Origin: Quercus robur
Lineage: Eukaryota; Streptophyta; Magnoliopsida; Fagales; Fagaceae
Length of the DNA: 64,000 bases
Assembly: GCF_932294415.1 (NCBI RefSeq)
Contig: NC_065535.1
Span: 85,023,862 to 85,087,861 of the forward strand
Direction: 5' to 3'
Each line of letters opens with the position of its first letter. Positions within the stretch are counted from its first letter, which is position 1. Under the pieces are notes generated by a model. The model worked only from the letters and a program-made list of their open reading frames with translations, searched no databases and had not been told where the DNA came from. A program made the translations under genes and the position numbers. Below, one piece after another: positions 1 through 11,467 of the stretch.

Positions 1-315
1 TATTCAAAGTTTTAAACAGAACCTAAGTCCTGCATGGCTCCTCGGACCACAAACTTAGGGGAAATTATTACTTATGCAATTTATCCAAGTTTTGAACAGA
101 ACTTAAGTACTGCATGGCTCCTCGGACCACAGACTTAGGGGAAATTATTACTTATGCAATTTATCAAAGTTTTAAACAGAACCTAAGTACTGCATGACTC
201 CTCGGACCACAGACTTAGGGGAAATTATTACTTATGCAATTTATCCAAGTTTTAAACAGAGCCTAAGCCCTGCATGGCTCCTCGGACCACAGACTTAGGG
301 GAAATTATTACTTAG
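1..315 (+). repeat. 80-bp tandem repeat, four copies
   Basis: Four head-to-tail copies of an 80-bp unit start at about 1, 81, 161 and 241. Each contains the core CTCCTCGGACCACA followed by an AACTTAGGGG-like block and GAAATTATTACTTA. Copies differ at only a few positions. The array lies in the 3' internal region of the Ty3/gypsy element that fills the left edge, where Tat-lineage elements commonly carry tandem arrays. It may continue outside the window. Confidence 0.9.
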
Positions 316-594
316 AACTCTTGTGCAAATTCAAGGTACGTGCGTAGTCTAGCATTATTACAACCATTATTCAAATTCGTTGTGCGGCATTCTTCTTTCT
401 TGTTCGTTTAGATTTATTTATATCATTGCGAACGTTAAATAAAGGGATAGTGTTAGTAAACATCCATAGAAAACGAAGAGAACATTCTATATTAATATTC
501 CGAAGTCAATACAAAGAGAGGTCTTTACAAAAGAACAAAAATAAGACAACTCTCATTCAAAAAAAAAAAAGTACAAAAATTAAAAACCTAAAAG

Positions 595-3018
595 CTAAGC
601 CTCAGCAGGAGGATCCTTTTTCTGCTCTGGCTGAGGAGGAGGAACCTCGAGGATGGAGTCCTTGGCAGGATCCTTGGCTTTATCAAGCAGAGGGATGGCA
701 TCAGGCACAGCTAAGCCCTGCTCAGAAGCTGCTTGAGTGCTGTCAGGATTCTCTCGGATCTCCTGAGGGTAGAAGACCTTCTCAGGCAATCTCAGCGCCG
801 AATCTGTAGGAATTCCTGCAACATCAAGGGCATGAGCCCATGAGATGCTGCAGTAGTCCCTGCACACCTCGGGAATTTCCTCGGAGAGCCTGGCCTCCGT
901 TTCTTGAATCCCGAGCTGATGAGCAGCCTTCTTTTCAGCCTCTACAGCCTCCCGGATCAGCTGAGCCTCTTCTTTAACCCGTCGTATCTCGTCCTCAGCT
1001 TTCTGTAGAGCGGCCTTAAGATCTAGTACCGCCTGCTTCTCAGTAGCAAGACTGGTCTCGGTTACGAACAACTTTTGGCGCTGATCCTCCGCTTGGGTTT
1101 CAGCACTCTTTAGGCCAGACTCCGCGCTCCGGCGCTGCTTCTCCGACTCTTTGAACTTCTCCGCAAGTTCAAGGTTCTCTTGCTTGAGGGAACCCACGGT
1201 CTTCTCCACCTCTGTCCGAGACTGGACCTCAGCTTCAGCCAAACTGCGGTTGCTGCGACAGAACTCCTCAACCACAAACACCTGCTGAGTGATCTGCCAA
1301 CAAAACAAAACCAAAATTATGTTAGAATGCAACAATGTTTGATGACTTAATGAAAAGGTACAAGAATGACTTGCCATCGCAAGGTCCCTCTTAAGGGACA
1401 GAAAAAGCTCGGGCTGGGAGAATTGCCTGTAGGCCTCTATGTCCCGAGCAAGGAGCACTGGCTGCTCCAGGGCCTCAGCTATGTAACCTGCTCTGCCGCT
1501 GTTGTATTCTCGAACCGAGGCAGTATAGGGGATAGCGACCCCGTCTAACTCCAGCTTCGGACTCCATACGCGGGGATTAACGCGCACTTCAGCCCGATTC
1601 TCCTCATCTCGGCTTTCCACAGAATTAGCCCTTTTACTCCTCTGCCCCCGAGTGGTTTTTTGCTGCTTGGCCGAGCGGGGGGCCACTTCACCTTCCTCAG
1701 GAACATCAACCAACTTTTTCTTTTTTAAGTCCGGGTTAACCTTGAGGCCAAGGTCAGAAGGAACCTGAGGGGCAGCTGGAGGAAGGTCCTGGGCCTGCGA
1801 CCGAGCAGGCACTTTCGAGGATTGGCCCTTTCCTCAACTGGACATCAACTCTCGTAAGGATTTTCCCTTGCCAGCCATGTTGTCTATTTCCTCGTCCGAA
1901 GAGTCGTCCGAGCAGGCTATAATAATCGAAGCGCCGACCACGAAGTTTCGATCCTGCTCTCCTTCAGGGTCCAAGAGCTCAATTAAGGGGGGTTTTATCA
2001 ACCTCCTCTTCAAAATAGAACTCGTATATTTCCTCCTCAAGGGAAAGACGAGATGATTCAGCCTCTCCTTTAACTGGCGCAGCAACTTCAAGGTTGTCTG
2101 GTGGAGGCAGTTGCGTGGCCGGTGGAGGATCCCGAACACCAGGTAGCACGACTGGCTTAAGATCTTGTCGGGCCAGAAACTTAGGCTTGGATACGTCAAT
2201 CCTAGCCAACCTGGGACTACCAGCTCTGATGGCGTGGCCAATGGCTTAGAAAGCACGAGTTAGTGGTTGATAGCCCAAAACCAAATGACACGCGCGTAGC
2301 TGCCCGTCCTCGGCAACGTAGATTTCTGACCTTATAAGGTAGTTTAAGGCCGGAACGTTCACGTAGCTCAGCCTAGGAGCAACCAAAGCTCTATCTGCAA
2401 TACAACCAAGAAGGAAATTAGAATTAAACTACAAAATTTATGACTCAAGCAAAAAAGAGAGTAAATCCGAGGAGCTAAGCCCCTCCCCTAAAGGATTGGT
2501 CCTAAAGGCGCCGCACCTGGAATTCCTGCCCAAGTTGGACAATGAAAACCATTGCTCCATTCTCCTGAGGCAATGAGGAAGTCATCCTTCATAGTCTTAT
2601 TGGATATGGGGAGACAGGAGATTAGCCTAACCACCTCGGATCGAGATTTAAGGTAATATCCTCCCTTCTCGACGTAGTGGCACTCGTACATGTGTACCAC
2701 ATCATGCCAGGTCAGGTCCAGACCCATTCGCTCGTTCAAGACATCTATGCAGCCTAATACCCTGAACATGTTTGGAGCGCACTGGTGTGGTGTCAACCTA
2801 TGGTGGAACAAGTAGTCCCGGGTAATCGTACGCATGGGAAGTGTCATTCCCCCTTGTATAAAGGCAATCATAGGAATGACCACTTCATCCACGTCTCTAT
2901 CTAACAGTACTCCTTCTGGGGGATAGTACCGCAGAACCACTCCCGGCGGGATATGGTATTTTGCCCTAAAGGCCTCTATGGCAGCCGGAGTGTCTACTAG
3001 GTCTTTGAATCTACCCAT
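595..3018 (-). pseudogene. Antisense extra ORF of the Ty3/gypsy element (degenerate)
   Basis: This reads against the host LTR element. The first exon, 3018 to 2517, encodes about 167 residues with the blocks PPEGVLLDRD, EVVIPMIAF and HQCAPNMFRVLG, and ends at a donor after ...AGIPG. Exon 2 starts at 2394 after a TTGCAG acceptor and runs through YVNVPALNYLIRSEIYV-like sequence. It is broken by a TAA near 2252 and by further stops near 1980 and 1835. The last part (1812 to 595, about 405 codons) has a basic, proline-rich start and a long Glu/Lys/Ala-rich coiled coil over roughly 1290-880. An 81-bp intron at 1294-1374 appears to use a GC donor (ATG then GCAAGT) and leaves the frame open either way. 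Related ORFs are common in Fagaceae genomes; the function is unknown. It could be predicted as one or two host genes, but the stops and element context argue against that. Confidence 0.65.
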
Positions 3019-3290
3019 CTAGGCCGAACTGGAGGGACAGAAATAAAAACAGAGGAGAAAAGTAAAATCCGAGGAGAAATTCGAAGCGACAAAACGAACG
3101 GAACTTACGGGTGTCTTCACAAATGACTGGTGAGATGCTTGAAAATCTGTTCTAGGAAGGACGCTTCGCGGAAACGATTATGGAAATTCAAAGAACGGAA
3201 GTGCTCGTAGGTTTCTGGGCGCTGGAGCTCTTTGGAGTTCTCTAGACTTCTGATGTGCAGATAAAAAAGAAAAAATAAGCCTCTCTCGCG

Positions 3291-3300
3291 CTTTATATAG
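3291..3300 (-). promoter_or_regulatory. TATA box for the antisense ORF
   Basis: On the minus strand this reads CTATATAAAG, a strong TATA match, about 275 bp upstream of the ATG at 3018. It is in sense orientation for the antisense ORF and lies inside the element upstream of the 3' LTR. This suggests the extra ORF is transcribed from its own promoter and not from the LTR. Confidence 0.55.
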
Positions 3301-3555
3301 CAGGAGGGAGAGAGAAAATCACTCCCGCTCAAAAATTCAAGGAAAAAATGCTGGCCGTCAGATCTACGCCTCGCCGTTGGGTAAAGGAGACATAAAGCTG
3401 CCTGGAGTAAATGGCTGCGCCTCATAAATTGTGGCGAGTCAAAAGTAACCGCCCGCACGTGCGGACCAATACCTCATTAATTCCATCATTTGTCAGTGTC
3501 AAAACCCCGCTTTTCTCCTCGGAAGGAGATCAAAACCGGAGTTTTGAGGGGCTAT

Positions 3556-4272
3556 TGTGGGGACTAGCCCAGAATAACAGGTTGGCTGGGCCTTAGGCCC
3601 GTCCGAGGATCATTCTGTCCGAGGAGACGTCGCGGCCCAGAATCCTTGCTCAGGCCCATTGGAGCAAAGAGAACACGTCCGAGGAGTAGTTCCTCCTCGG
3701 ACATTCCAAAATCCTGGTCAAAGGTGCATTCCAGCTACTGTAGTCCTCCTTCCAAGCATGCAAAAAGAAAGGAGTCCCAAAAATATCCCAGCAAAAGCTG
3801 TCACCACCACATTAAATGCACCACAGCTACTCTCCTGGCCGCATTAATGAAGAGAAGACCCCTGAACAGTGCTACCTTGGTCACTGCAACTCACAAAGAA
3901 CTGATATGGGTGTCTGATGGGACAGGTGCTCAAGTAGGGGTTTGGATGATCAACAAGTGTAAGGCCCAGATGATAAAAGAGGGCCTATATAATATGTAAG
4001 AGTCCCCCAAGAGAAAGGGACGGAGAAAAGAGGAGAGAAGAGACAGAGGAGCAAAGGTTCATTGTACGAATGCATGCCCATGAATAAAATTTCCCCCTTC
4101 ACATCCACTTTCTTCATTCTTGTTTCGATATTTACTAAGCACATGCAACAAACCGTTTAAGCCATTTGGAACCAAGTTCTTCAGCCCATACTCTACAAAA
4201 TTCGTTGTGTGGGACCTTTTGGGCCAAGGCCTGACCATCCAGGACCGGGTTAACTAAAATCGTGTCCCTACA
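3556..4272 (+). repeat. 3' LTR of the left-edge Ty3/gypsy element
   Basis: The repeat starts TGTGGGGAC and ends GTCCCTACA, near-perfect inverted termini with the TG...CA rule. A purine-rich tract ending GAGGGGCTAT lies directly upstream. A TATA-like CTATATAATA is at 3985-3994 and AATAAA is at 4083-4088, both on the plus strand, giving a normal U3-R-U5 layout. Two related LTRs with the same CTATATAAT box lie at 42002-42801 and about 53204-53888. Confidence 0.85.
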
Positions 4273-4650
4273 AAGTGTATTATAAATATTTAAAATAGTA
4301 ATTAGTATTAGAGTGTGGACCATGGAGTAATTTTTCTTTATTTTATTTTATTTTTTCCTTTTGTATTATACTTTACTTTCAAGAAATAAAGTATTAGAAT
4401 TTTTTTTTTTTCCTTTTGTAAATTTTATATTATTAAGTGAAATATAAATATTTAAGATATTTATTAGTATCTAGAGTGTGGACTTTGGAATTATTTATCT
4501 TTATCTTTTCTTTTTCTTTTTCTTTTTGTATGGTACTTTACTTTTAAAAAATTAAGTACTGGATAAATTTCTTTTGTAAATTTTATATTATTAAGTAGAT
4601 TATAAATATTTAAGATAGTAATTAATTTTTAGAGTATGGACCGTGGAGTG

Positions 4651-4683
<33 letters not shown>

Positions 4684-5035
4684 ATGGCACTTACTTTCAA
4701 GAAATAAAGTACTAGGTAAACTTTTTTTTTTCTTTTGTAAATTTTATATTATTAAGTGAATTATAAATATTTACGATAGTTATTAGTATTTAAAGTGTAA
4801 ACTGTGGAATGATTTATCTTTTTTTTTTTTTTTTGTACGGTACTTTAGTTTTAAGAAATCAAGTACTGAGTAATTTTTTTTTTAATTTTATATTATTAAG
4901 TGGATTATAAATATTTAAGATAGTTATTAGTACTTAGATTATGAACTATTGGATGATTTATCTTTATTTTTTTTCTTTTGTATAGTACTTTACTTTCAAG
5001 AAATAAAGTACTGGGTAATTTTTTTTCACTTTTTT
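4273..5035. repeat. AT-rich tandem repeat, about 160-bp unit, five copies
   Basis: Units begin near 4273, 4435, 4594, 4755 and 4897 with AAGTG-NATTATAAATATTTA-like starts. They continue through a GAGTGTGGACC-like block, a T-rich tract and a TACTTTACTTTCAAGAAAT-like block. Length varies from about 142 to 162 bp because the homopolymers and one TA run differ. The Ty3/gypsy LTR ends exactly at the start of the first visible unit. Confidence 0.8.
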
Positions 5036-5587
5036 TTTTCAAAGACCTCAAATGAGAGTGCATGAGGTCCTGCCATGCAGCACTCTAACGTTGTATTTAA
5101 CATTTTTTACCTTTTTTCATTAAGTTTTTTTACTGTTACCCAATAGATCATAGTAACTTCTTTTTATTATTATATAAATTTAGCATTTTTTACCTCTTTT
5201 TATTAATTTTTTTTATTATTATTACCCAATAAATCATAATAACTACTTTTTACTATTATATAAATTAGCCTTTTTTATCACCGAAGCCCAATTATTACCT
5301 TACATATTATGACCCCAGTTTGACCCTTTCCACATGTAAATCAAAGTCAAAACTCTTACCCACATACAAACTTGCTTCCTCCTCCTCCACATATAGATGA
5401 TACTTCTAGAATTTCTCATTCTCATGAAATTATGTCTTCATTTTGTATAGCTAATACTTCTAGAAATTCTCATTCTCATGAAATCATGTCTTCATTTTTC
5501 CCCAATTTTATAATTCAATATGTTTTTTTTTTAATTAAAAATGTTCTATACAATTTATTTTGACAAATTCTCTTTGTCATCAACCTG

Positions 5588-5619
<32 letters not shown>

Positions 5620-6266
5620 CTTGAGATCCCTTTGATTGTTGAAATAATTGACAAGTGCATATTTCTATAATTTATAATAAGAAAAAAGTGTAATAAATAG
5701 CATATACTATCTCACAAAATGTCATTTACTTAATATTTTCTTTTAAAAGAACTCAATGATAGGAATAGTTAAAAACATAATCCTATAAAGAAATACCAAA
5801 AATACATGCAAAACAGTTTTCATAGGAAGATTTATCTTTAAAGAATATGAAGACAATAGTAAAGATAAAATGCATTGAATGAGATCCTACGAAATAATTT
5901 TGTTAATCATTTCAAATTATACTCATCATTTACATAAAAAAAAAAAAAAAAACATCATATTATTTACATTAAAAAAAAATACATATTAATTTCAAAGTTC
6001 ATTGCAAGATGTGAATTGCTAGGGTATTGCAACAATAAATAACATCGATCCAAAAATAGGTTGGTATTACATTTCGTGCATGCTTTGTAAAAGGAATGTC
6101 AAACCACAAACAGAATCATCTTAGTGTGCAAAATGTGAAAAAAAAAAAAAAAAAAAAATCTTTCTATCCCAAGGTTAGAGGCACTCACATTAACTACATA
6201 CTCTCCAAATATTTATAATATATTCATCTCACTATAACTACTATATATATACAATTGCAAATTACT
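5036..6266. other. AT-rich non-coding stretch with small duplications
   Basis: No gene was recognised. There are about two tandem copies of an 83-bp unit starting near 5098 and 5181 (core ATTTTTTACC). A 54-bp duplication starts near 5400 and 5454 (core ACTTCTAGAA then TCTCATTCTCATGAAAT). A TA run lies near 5596-5620, and several A runs follow. This is probably internal sequence of the Helitron that ends at 7188. Confidence 0.55.
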
Positions 6267-6267
6267 T

Positions 6268-6560
6268 AAGTGACAAGATTCAAATTGAAGTTTTTGATGC
6301 AACTAACAAAACAACTTTTGAGATATTTGATAGAGATGCCGAGAAAATCCTAAATAAATCTACAGGAGATCTTGCTTAAAAACAAACTGAGGTACAACTT
6401 ATTTAAATTATTGTAAAAATATTGATATTGTAGAAGGAATCCCACATGATTTGGAAAAAAAAAAAAGGATTTTCCTACTTTATTTGAATGAATTCAATCT
6501 AAAGGATGGTTTTGAAAATTACATAGTTGCTAGATGTACTTCAAATGACAAAAAGGTATG
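6268..6560 (+). pseudogene. RPA1-like (replication protein A large subunit) OB-fold fragment
   Basis: Two adjacent stretches resemble the C-terminal OB-fold region of plant RPA1-like proteins. Around 6280-6378 the plus strand encodes VFDATNKTTFEIFDRDAEKI, matching the family pattern of DxTG..TF.LFDR.AEKLL, and then meets a stop. Around 6435-6552 it encodes PHDLE, then LNEFNLKDGFENYIVARC, matching the following beta-strand block. A stop and frame change between them make this non-functional. RPA-like genes are known passengers of plant Helitrons, which fits the Helitron terminus about 630 bp downstream. Homology is judged by motif only. Confidence 0.55.
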
Positions 6561-7188
6561 GAAAAAAAAAATACACAATTCAATATGCTATATTAATTCT
6601 TTTTGCTACACTATTCCAAAATTAACCAAAAAAAAATATATAAACATTTACAAAAAATTGTTACATCATTGGAATTTAATATGAATGCAAATATCTTCGA
6701 AAAATCTTAGCAAAGCCCAAACTTGGTAAGATTCAATCAAGAAACTCCCGGTGTCAATTCATTAGTGATTAACACAAATGATGCAACAAAAGGAAATGTG
6801 ATGAAAGCTAAAAATACCCCTCAACAAGCTTTATAAGTGTCACCATACTACAATAACAAAGCATTGAAGAAAAAAAAAAATCGTAATGAAACTTTTTATT
6901 ACATTACATAATAAAAATCAATAATATAGAAAGAATTAATATGCTTTGATCAACTTTTGTTATACAATATTACAACAAAGTTGTTTTAATTGTTGCCCAT
7001 TAGTTGAACAAAATAATTATAATAAATATGTGTGTACAATTTATAATTGTTACTTTTTATGATAAACTCATTAGTAACGAAGTTTAATGATAAATATGCT
7101 ATAATATATGAATAACATTTTCAAAAAAAAAAAAAAATTACATAAAACATTATAACATTATCCGTGCATTGCACGGGCAACTTACTAG

Positions 7189-8515
7189 TTTCCAATAATT
7201 GTTGATATTAAATTAAAATTTCTTGGTTTTCTAAATGAAGACAAGCAGCCCAACAAGAAGGTTACATTATCATATCATATACTCTCTTAATCTCAATTTA
7301 TTTGTCCTGTTTAAAAAATCCAACTTATTGGTCCATGTCATTGTGCATAAAAGAAGGACAAGTGGCATTGAAGCCATTATAGAAGTTAAGTTCTCATCCA
7401 ACAATTTGGAACAATCAGATCAGCCTTTGGTTTCAGTGTTTCACAATAGTTGTGCTTGTGTCCACAGATATTCCCATCACAATATCAGTTCAGTTTCCAC
7501 GTTTGGAAGAAAAAACCAAATAGCCAATGTGTTAATATCAACTTAACATGACTGGCCTTTTTCTTAATTTGTAACATGCCTACGCTTTATTATACATTGA
7601 TGTCTCAGTGATCTGTTGCGCCCAGTGGCATCAGGATTTTATCAGTAGATGTAACATCTTTTAACTAAAAATATAAATCAAATACATGAATTTGATATTA
7701 TTTATAAAAAGTTTCTACTTCAAAATTCAAATCAATAATTAATTAAAATTTGAAAGGAACTATCTATACCTATCAAAATTATACTCCGTGGATTTTCCTA
7801 TACTAAATGGTCCATTTGGTCCAATTTGATCTTTTGGGTCCACTTCAGTGATGCCTTGGGAGGAGAGGTTTGTGTAAAAAGAGAATTACTGCTTTATTAA
7901 CAATTATGTTACATTCTCAATGTAATGTTAGTAGGTTATTGATTAAATTACATTTTTTTTATAATGTTTTTAAAGTTTTGTATTTTTTTTGGGTAGTATA
8001 ATAAATGATAGATTTACTTATATCTGCTTCATCTTTAGGTTATTCAAGATGGTTAGAAAATGAACTATTTGTAAGGAGTACTAGAAACAAATTTCAACCA
8101 CACATTATGTTATTGTATCAACTATACTTTGTTAGAAAATAATCACATCATTTTAAAAAGGATTTGGAACTAACACTTATAAGTCTTTTTTACTATTTTC
8201 ATTTTCTACTTAACAAGAAAACAAATTATTAAAATTTTCCATACATTGCCCAAGTCTGGAACTAGTTTATAGTAAAATAATGAAAAGGGGAATAGAAAAA
8301 CTTAAACCATTTCACAAAGTTGAAAACTAGACAAGAAAGACACACTTCATTCTTAAGTTGTCATTTATTAAAGCCACTTCGACATTCATAGAAATGAAGA
8401 TAGAGTTCCCCTACATATCATATGCTTTATTTTAAAGCATTATGCACAAGCATCAGAATACAATATAATTCCATAGTTTTGCTTCAACACCAGAATAGAT
8501 AAGCAGGAAGAAAAT
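7189..8515. other. 3' flank of dioxygenase copy R1 (start of repeat unit R1)
   Basis: No gene is seen. From 7189 the sequence matches two blocks left of copy R2. The first part (to about 7280) matches 40900-41000 and the rest matches about 44385-46880, with a Helitron separating them in R2. A shorter stretch near 7480-7540 matches 58680-58740 left of R3. This marks the downstream edge of the large tandem unit. R1 lacks the roughly 1-kb insertion found in R2 at about 45512-46510. Confidence 0.65.
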
Positions 8516-10694
8516 TTAAATTTTTGCTTCCTCGAGTGCTACTTTCCCTTTCTGAAAGCATTCATTGTTGAAAGCAGCAAAGTTTTTCACATTTATATAT
8601 AGCCTTGGCCTTTTCTCATCTATCAATTGTCCCAGAGGTCCAATCTCTTTATCCGGCTTTGGCGTATTAAAGGTTGCCACAGATATCCTCAACTTGTCAG
8701 TGTTGGTCAATACCCTATGCAGTGGGCTCTTGAAAATTCCATTGCTCATTATCTGCATGATATCATATACAGCAAACTACATATATATAAATCTTGTAAA
8801 TTTCTTTTATAGGTTAGGCATGTTAGTGCATATTAATTGATTGCATCTATAACATGTCAGTATTATGAATCTTTACTAGTTTAAATATTTTTAAATATTG
8901 AATGAATATCACAGTACATTGTATGAAGGTGACATTTCTTTGCATGCAAAACTTGCTTAAGCACTACTAAGTGACCCTCCAACTGACTAAGTCATACCTG
9001 CATTTGATCCCCAAGATTGACAACAAGAGCATGAGGAATTACAGGAACGTTAATCCATTTGTCATCTTTGAAAATTTGAAGACCTACTACTTCATCATCT
9101 TGCAAGAGAACTGTGGTTCCTGATCTATCTGAATGAGCTTTGAGACCTAGAACCATATCAGGTCTAGAACAAGGTGGATAGAAGTTAAATCTTGCTTTGA
9201 TCAGTGAGTTGTCTCCAAACTGGCTTGAGAAGCTGCCCTCTACCAAATTCAGAGACTTTTCCATGGCCTTAAAGAGTATATCCATCACACCCTTCAACTT
9301 CACAACATATTCATGTAGAATATCTCTGTAAAATTAAATAAAGGATTAATCACTAACAATATGAAAAAGGGCTTTATCTATGGAAATGCTTCACCAAATG
9401 CTAGACAAAGGATAAAAAATCGAAGTGAAATGTTAATACTACTACCAGTTTTATTAGAAAATATTTAAAAATTAACATGATAATAAATGTGATTGATTGA
9501 TTGGTGCCACATTAGCAACATAACAATTGAATTTTTTAATTACTTTTTATATGTTATGGTTAAAAGTTGACACATCAATTTATAATGTCTATATGTAGTA
9601 AAATTTGTAACATTTGTAACATCACTCAAATAAAATTATGTAAATTCTATTTTGATCTCTTCATCATGATGATATTACAAATTGAAAAGAAATAAAAAAA
9701 AAGTATATTAAACTTACTTGAAATCACTTGGATTTTCTGGCCAAAAGTTGAGCCTTCTTTGATCTTCTGGGAAGACCTTAAGACATAGGCGATGGCTCCA
9801 GTCAAGGATTTGCTTTTCTGAAACTACTCGATCTTGCCCATACCCTTCAACCTCATTTGCTGCTCGGGAGTACTTACGCTTTTCTTCTGCTGGAAGTGCA
9901 AAAAACTGTTTTGCGACTTCGCGTAACTTGTCAAGTAGTGAACTTGGAATTCCATGACCTATTGCCTGAGGCTCAAAGGTAGCTTATGACAAGTTATTAT
10001 AGAAAAAGAAATACTCAAATTCGATTCATTTCTTTGAGGATCTAAACATATTATTAAATCCAGATAAACGTTCAAATATCTATTTGAAAATTTTCTAACT
10101 GTTTTCTCTCTAGACTCTAGTGCAGGCAAGCACAGTTATTTATTTATTTATTTATTTTATTTCAAATTCAATAGTTAGAGGTGGAGATTTGAATCATGAA
10201 TGCTTTTGTTGGAAATAACATAAAATGTTAGTTGAACTATAAGACTCTTGGTCATATGAATAGGTTTATGATATAAGGTTTATGATATAAAGTCTTAACT
10301 ATTGAGTTACAAGGCTCTTGATCATATGAATACGTTGATGATATAAGGTCTAACATAACTAATATTGGTTTTTACTATGATTTTAATACCGTTACATATT
10401 CTAGATTTGGCAGTGGCTCATGCTCAAATGCATCTAATATTCTAATCACATTACCCTCCCAAGTACATAATCCTTATTATGCCTTGAATCAAGAAATATC
10501 AATTATTATTTATTTAGGTATAATCAGGGCTCAACTTCTCTTGTATATTTATAGAGACCTTCTGTACAAAATGCCTTGACGAAATAATTTTCCTAGTAAA
10601 AAAAAGGATAGCTATTCTGCCTAATGTAGCAGAGAACTTTCGGTGAAAAAATTTCAAGTTAAATATAAGTCCTAACCTGGAAGCATCCTCCTGA
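8516..10694 (-). pseudogene. 2-oxoglutarate/Fe(II) dioxygenase copy R1, SRG1-like, first exon deleted
   Basis: Exon 4 is 8516-8752 (237 bp), exon 3 is 8998-9325 (328 bp) and exon 2 is 9718-9965 (248 bp). All keep open frames, GT-AG borders and the same phases as the intact copy R2. Exon 3 carries NFYPPCSRPD and the HSD of the iron triad; exon 4 carries the distal histidine (HRVLTN) and the 2OG-binding RIS. Of exon 1 only its last 18 bp remain (10677-10694, coding SGGCFQ) before the donor. The sequence then jumps to DNA that in R2 lies about 1.36 kb further upstream, so the start codon and promoter are gone. Exons 2-4 could only be rescued by splicing from the orphan exon at 35548-35814, 25.6 kb away across a retrotransposon. 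Family function: oxidation of small molecules with 2-oxoglutarate and O2; substrate unknown. Confidence 0.85.
10120..10360 (-). repeat. tRNA-derived SINE-like repeat in intron 1 of R1
   Basis: On the minus strand the block has a pol III B-box-like GATTCAAATCTCC (plus-strand positions about 10183-10195) and, upstream, an A-box-like TAGTTCAACTAA. A TTTA-rich tail follows. The same block occurs twice in intron 1 of R2 (about 48384-48854) and in shortened form in R3. It predates the duplication of the gene units. Confidence 0.5.
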
Positions 10695-11255
10695 ACGAAT
10701 TACCTCATAAAGTAGAAAAAGCTTGAGAATAAAAACACCAATTTACCATCTACTAACCATGTTAATTTTCAACTAAACCCCTCTTCTAACATTTACAGTT
10801 GAGGCGAGTTAGCTTTTACTAAATGTACTTTGTTAAACAAGCATCATAATACCACACAATTCCATACTTTTACCATCAACTCGCTGAAGAGTAAAGAACA
10901 TATCATAAGCACAGTGAGAAATTGAAAAACTTGCATTCAGTATTCCCATTGACATAATTACAAACCTAGCAATTTTCACCTCGCAGTTCAAAGAAACGTC
11001 AACTTTACCAGTCACAACGCTTTAGAAAATAAGATGACAAAACCGTCATTTTCTACTCAGAATTATTTAACTGGCCTTCCCCATCACTTATTCTAAATCC
11101 TATGTTGATTGCAATCTACATTGTACAATCATAAGTCGAAACCCATATCACCAGTGACACAGCCGCTTTAGGGCCAACAACAGTTCCTTAAACAGCTATA
11201 CTATTACCACATTTTGTAGAATATAAATGTATGAGTAAAATCTCAAATTGAATAA
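10695..11255. other. Intergenic segment S of unit R1 (left half), with 3'-UTR-like relic
   Basis: This matches 50631-51180 (unit R2) and 62812-63370 (unit R3). The part around 10850-10885 (ATTCCATACTTTTACCATCAAC) also resembles the sequence just downstream of the R2 stop codon (46829-46850). I infer that it is the relic 3'-UTR of a further dioxygenase copy whose internal exons were lost. It is cut at 11255 by the copia insertion and resumes at 34615. Confidence 0.55.
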
Positions 11256-11467
11256 TGATAAGCTAAGAATGTATTGATCTCTTATGATAAATTAATCAAT
11301 TGATTTAACTAAGTTGATTAATTAATTCAATTAACATGCAAAACGCATGGTAGCACAAACAAATCACCAACTAAGTTAATATGTAACGGAAAATAAAGTT
11401 GACATGGCGATTTGTTTACGAATGGGGAAAACCCTTAAGGCAAAAACTCCACCTGATGATTTTAAGA

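Larger units (their letters stand above)
1..4272 (+). mobile_element. 3' part of a Tat-type Ty3/gypsy retrotransposon, truncated by the window edge
   Basis: The visible order on the plus strand is a tandem repeat array, an ORF region on the opposite strand (595-3018), a purine-rich tract ending GAGGGGCTAT, and an LTR at 3556-4272. An additional antisense ORF between pol and the 3' LTR is a known hallmark of the Tat lineage (Grande, Retand and Ogre relatives). No gag or pol is visible, so it lies to the left or is absent. The element inserted into an AT-rich tandem repeat whose units begin AAGTG, and the five bases after the LTR are AAGTG. The lineage is inferred from architecture, not from an RT sequence. 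Confidence 0.7.
5036..7188 (+). mobile_element. Helitron, 3' end defined, 5' end not located
   Basis: The 3' terminus has the standard form: a palindrome CCGTGCATTGCACGG at 7162-7176, then 12 bases later CTAG at 7185-7188 followed by host T. The unoccupied paralogous site near 40900 reads CCAAATTTCCAATAATAG, so insertion was between A and T as Helitrons require. An RPA1-like fragment lies inside. The left boundary given is only the edge of the preceding tandem repeat; no TC-type 5' end was identified. Confidence 0.6.

Noticed and set aside
426..809. Open frame of 127 codons on the plus strand
   Set aside because: It is the antisense shadow of the coiled-coil end of the extra ORF (595-3018, minus). 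Lys-rich start, no domain.
5372..5563. 63-codon open frame with repeated SHSHEIMSSF
   Set aside because: Caused by a 54-bp AT-rich tandem duplication in non-coding sequence; no family recognised.
8565..8840. Plus-strand open frames opposite exon 4, repeated at 46938-47210 and 59161-59388
   Set aside because: They recur only because exon 4 of the dioxygenase copies is conserved; antisense shadows.
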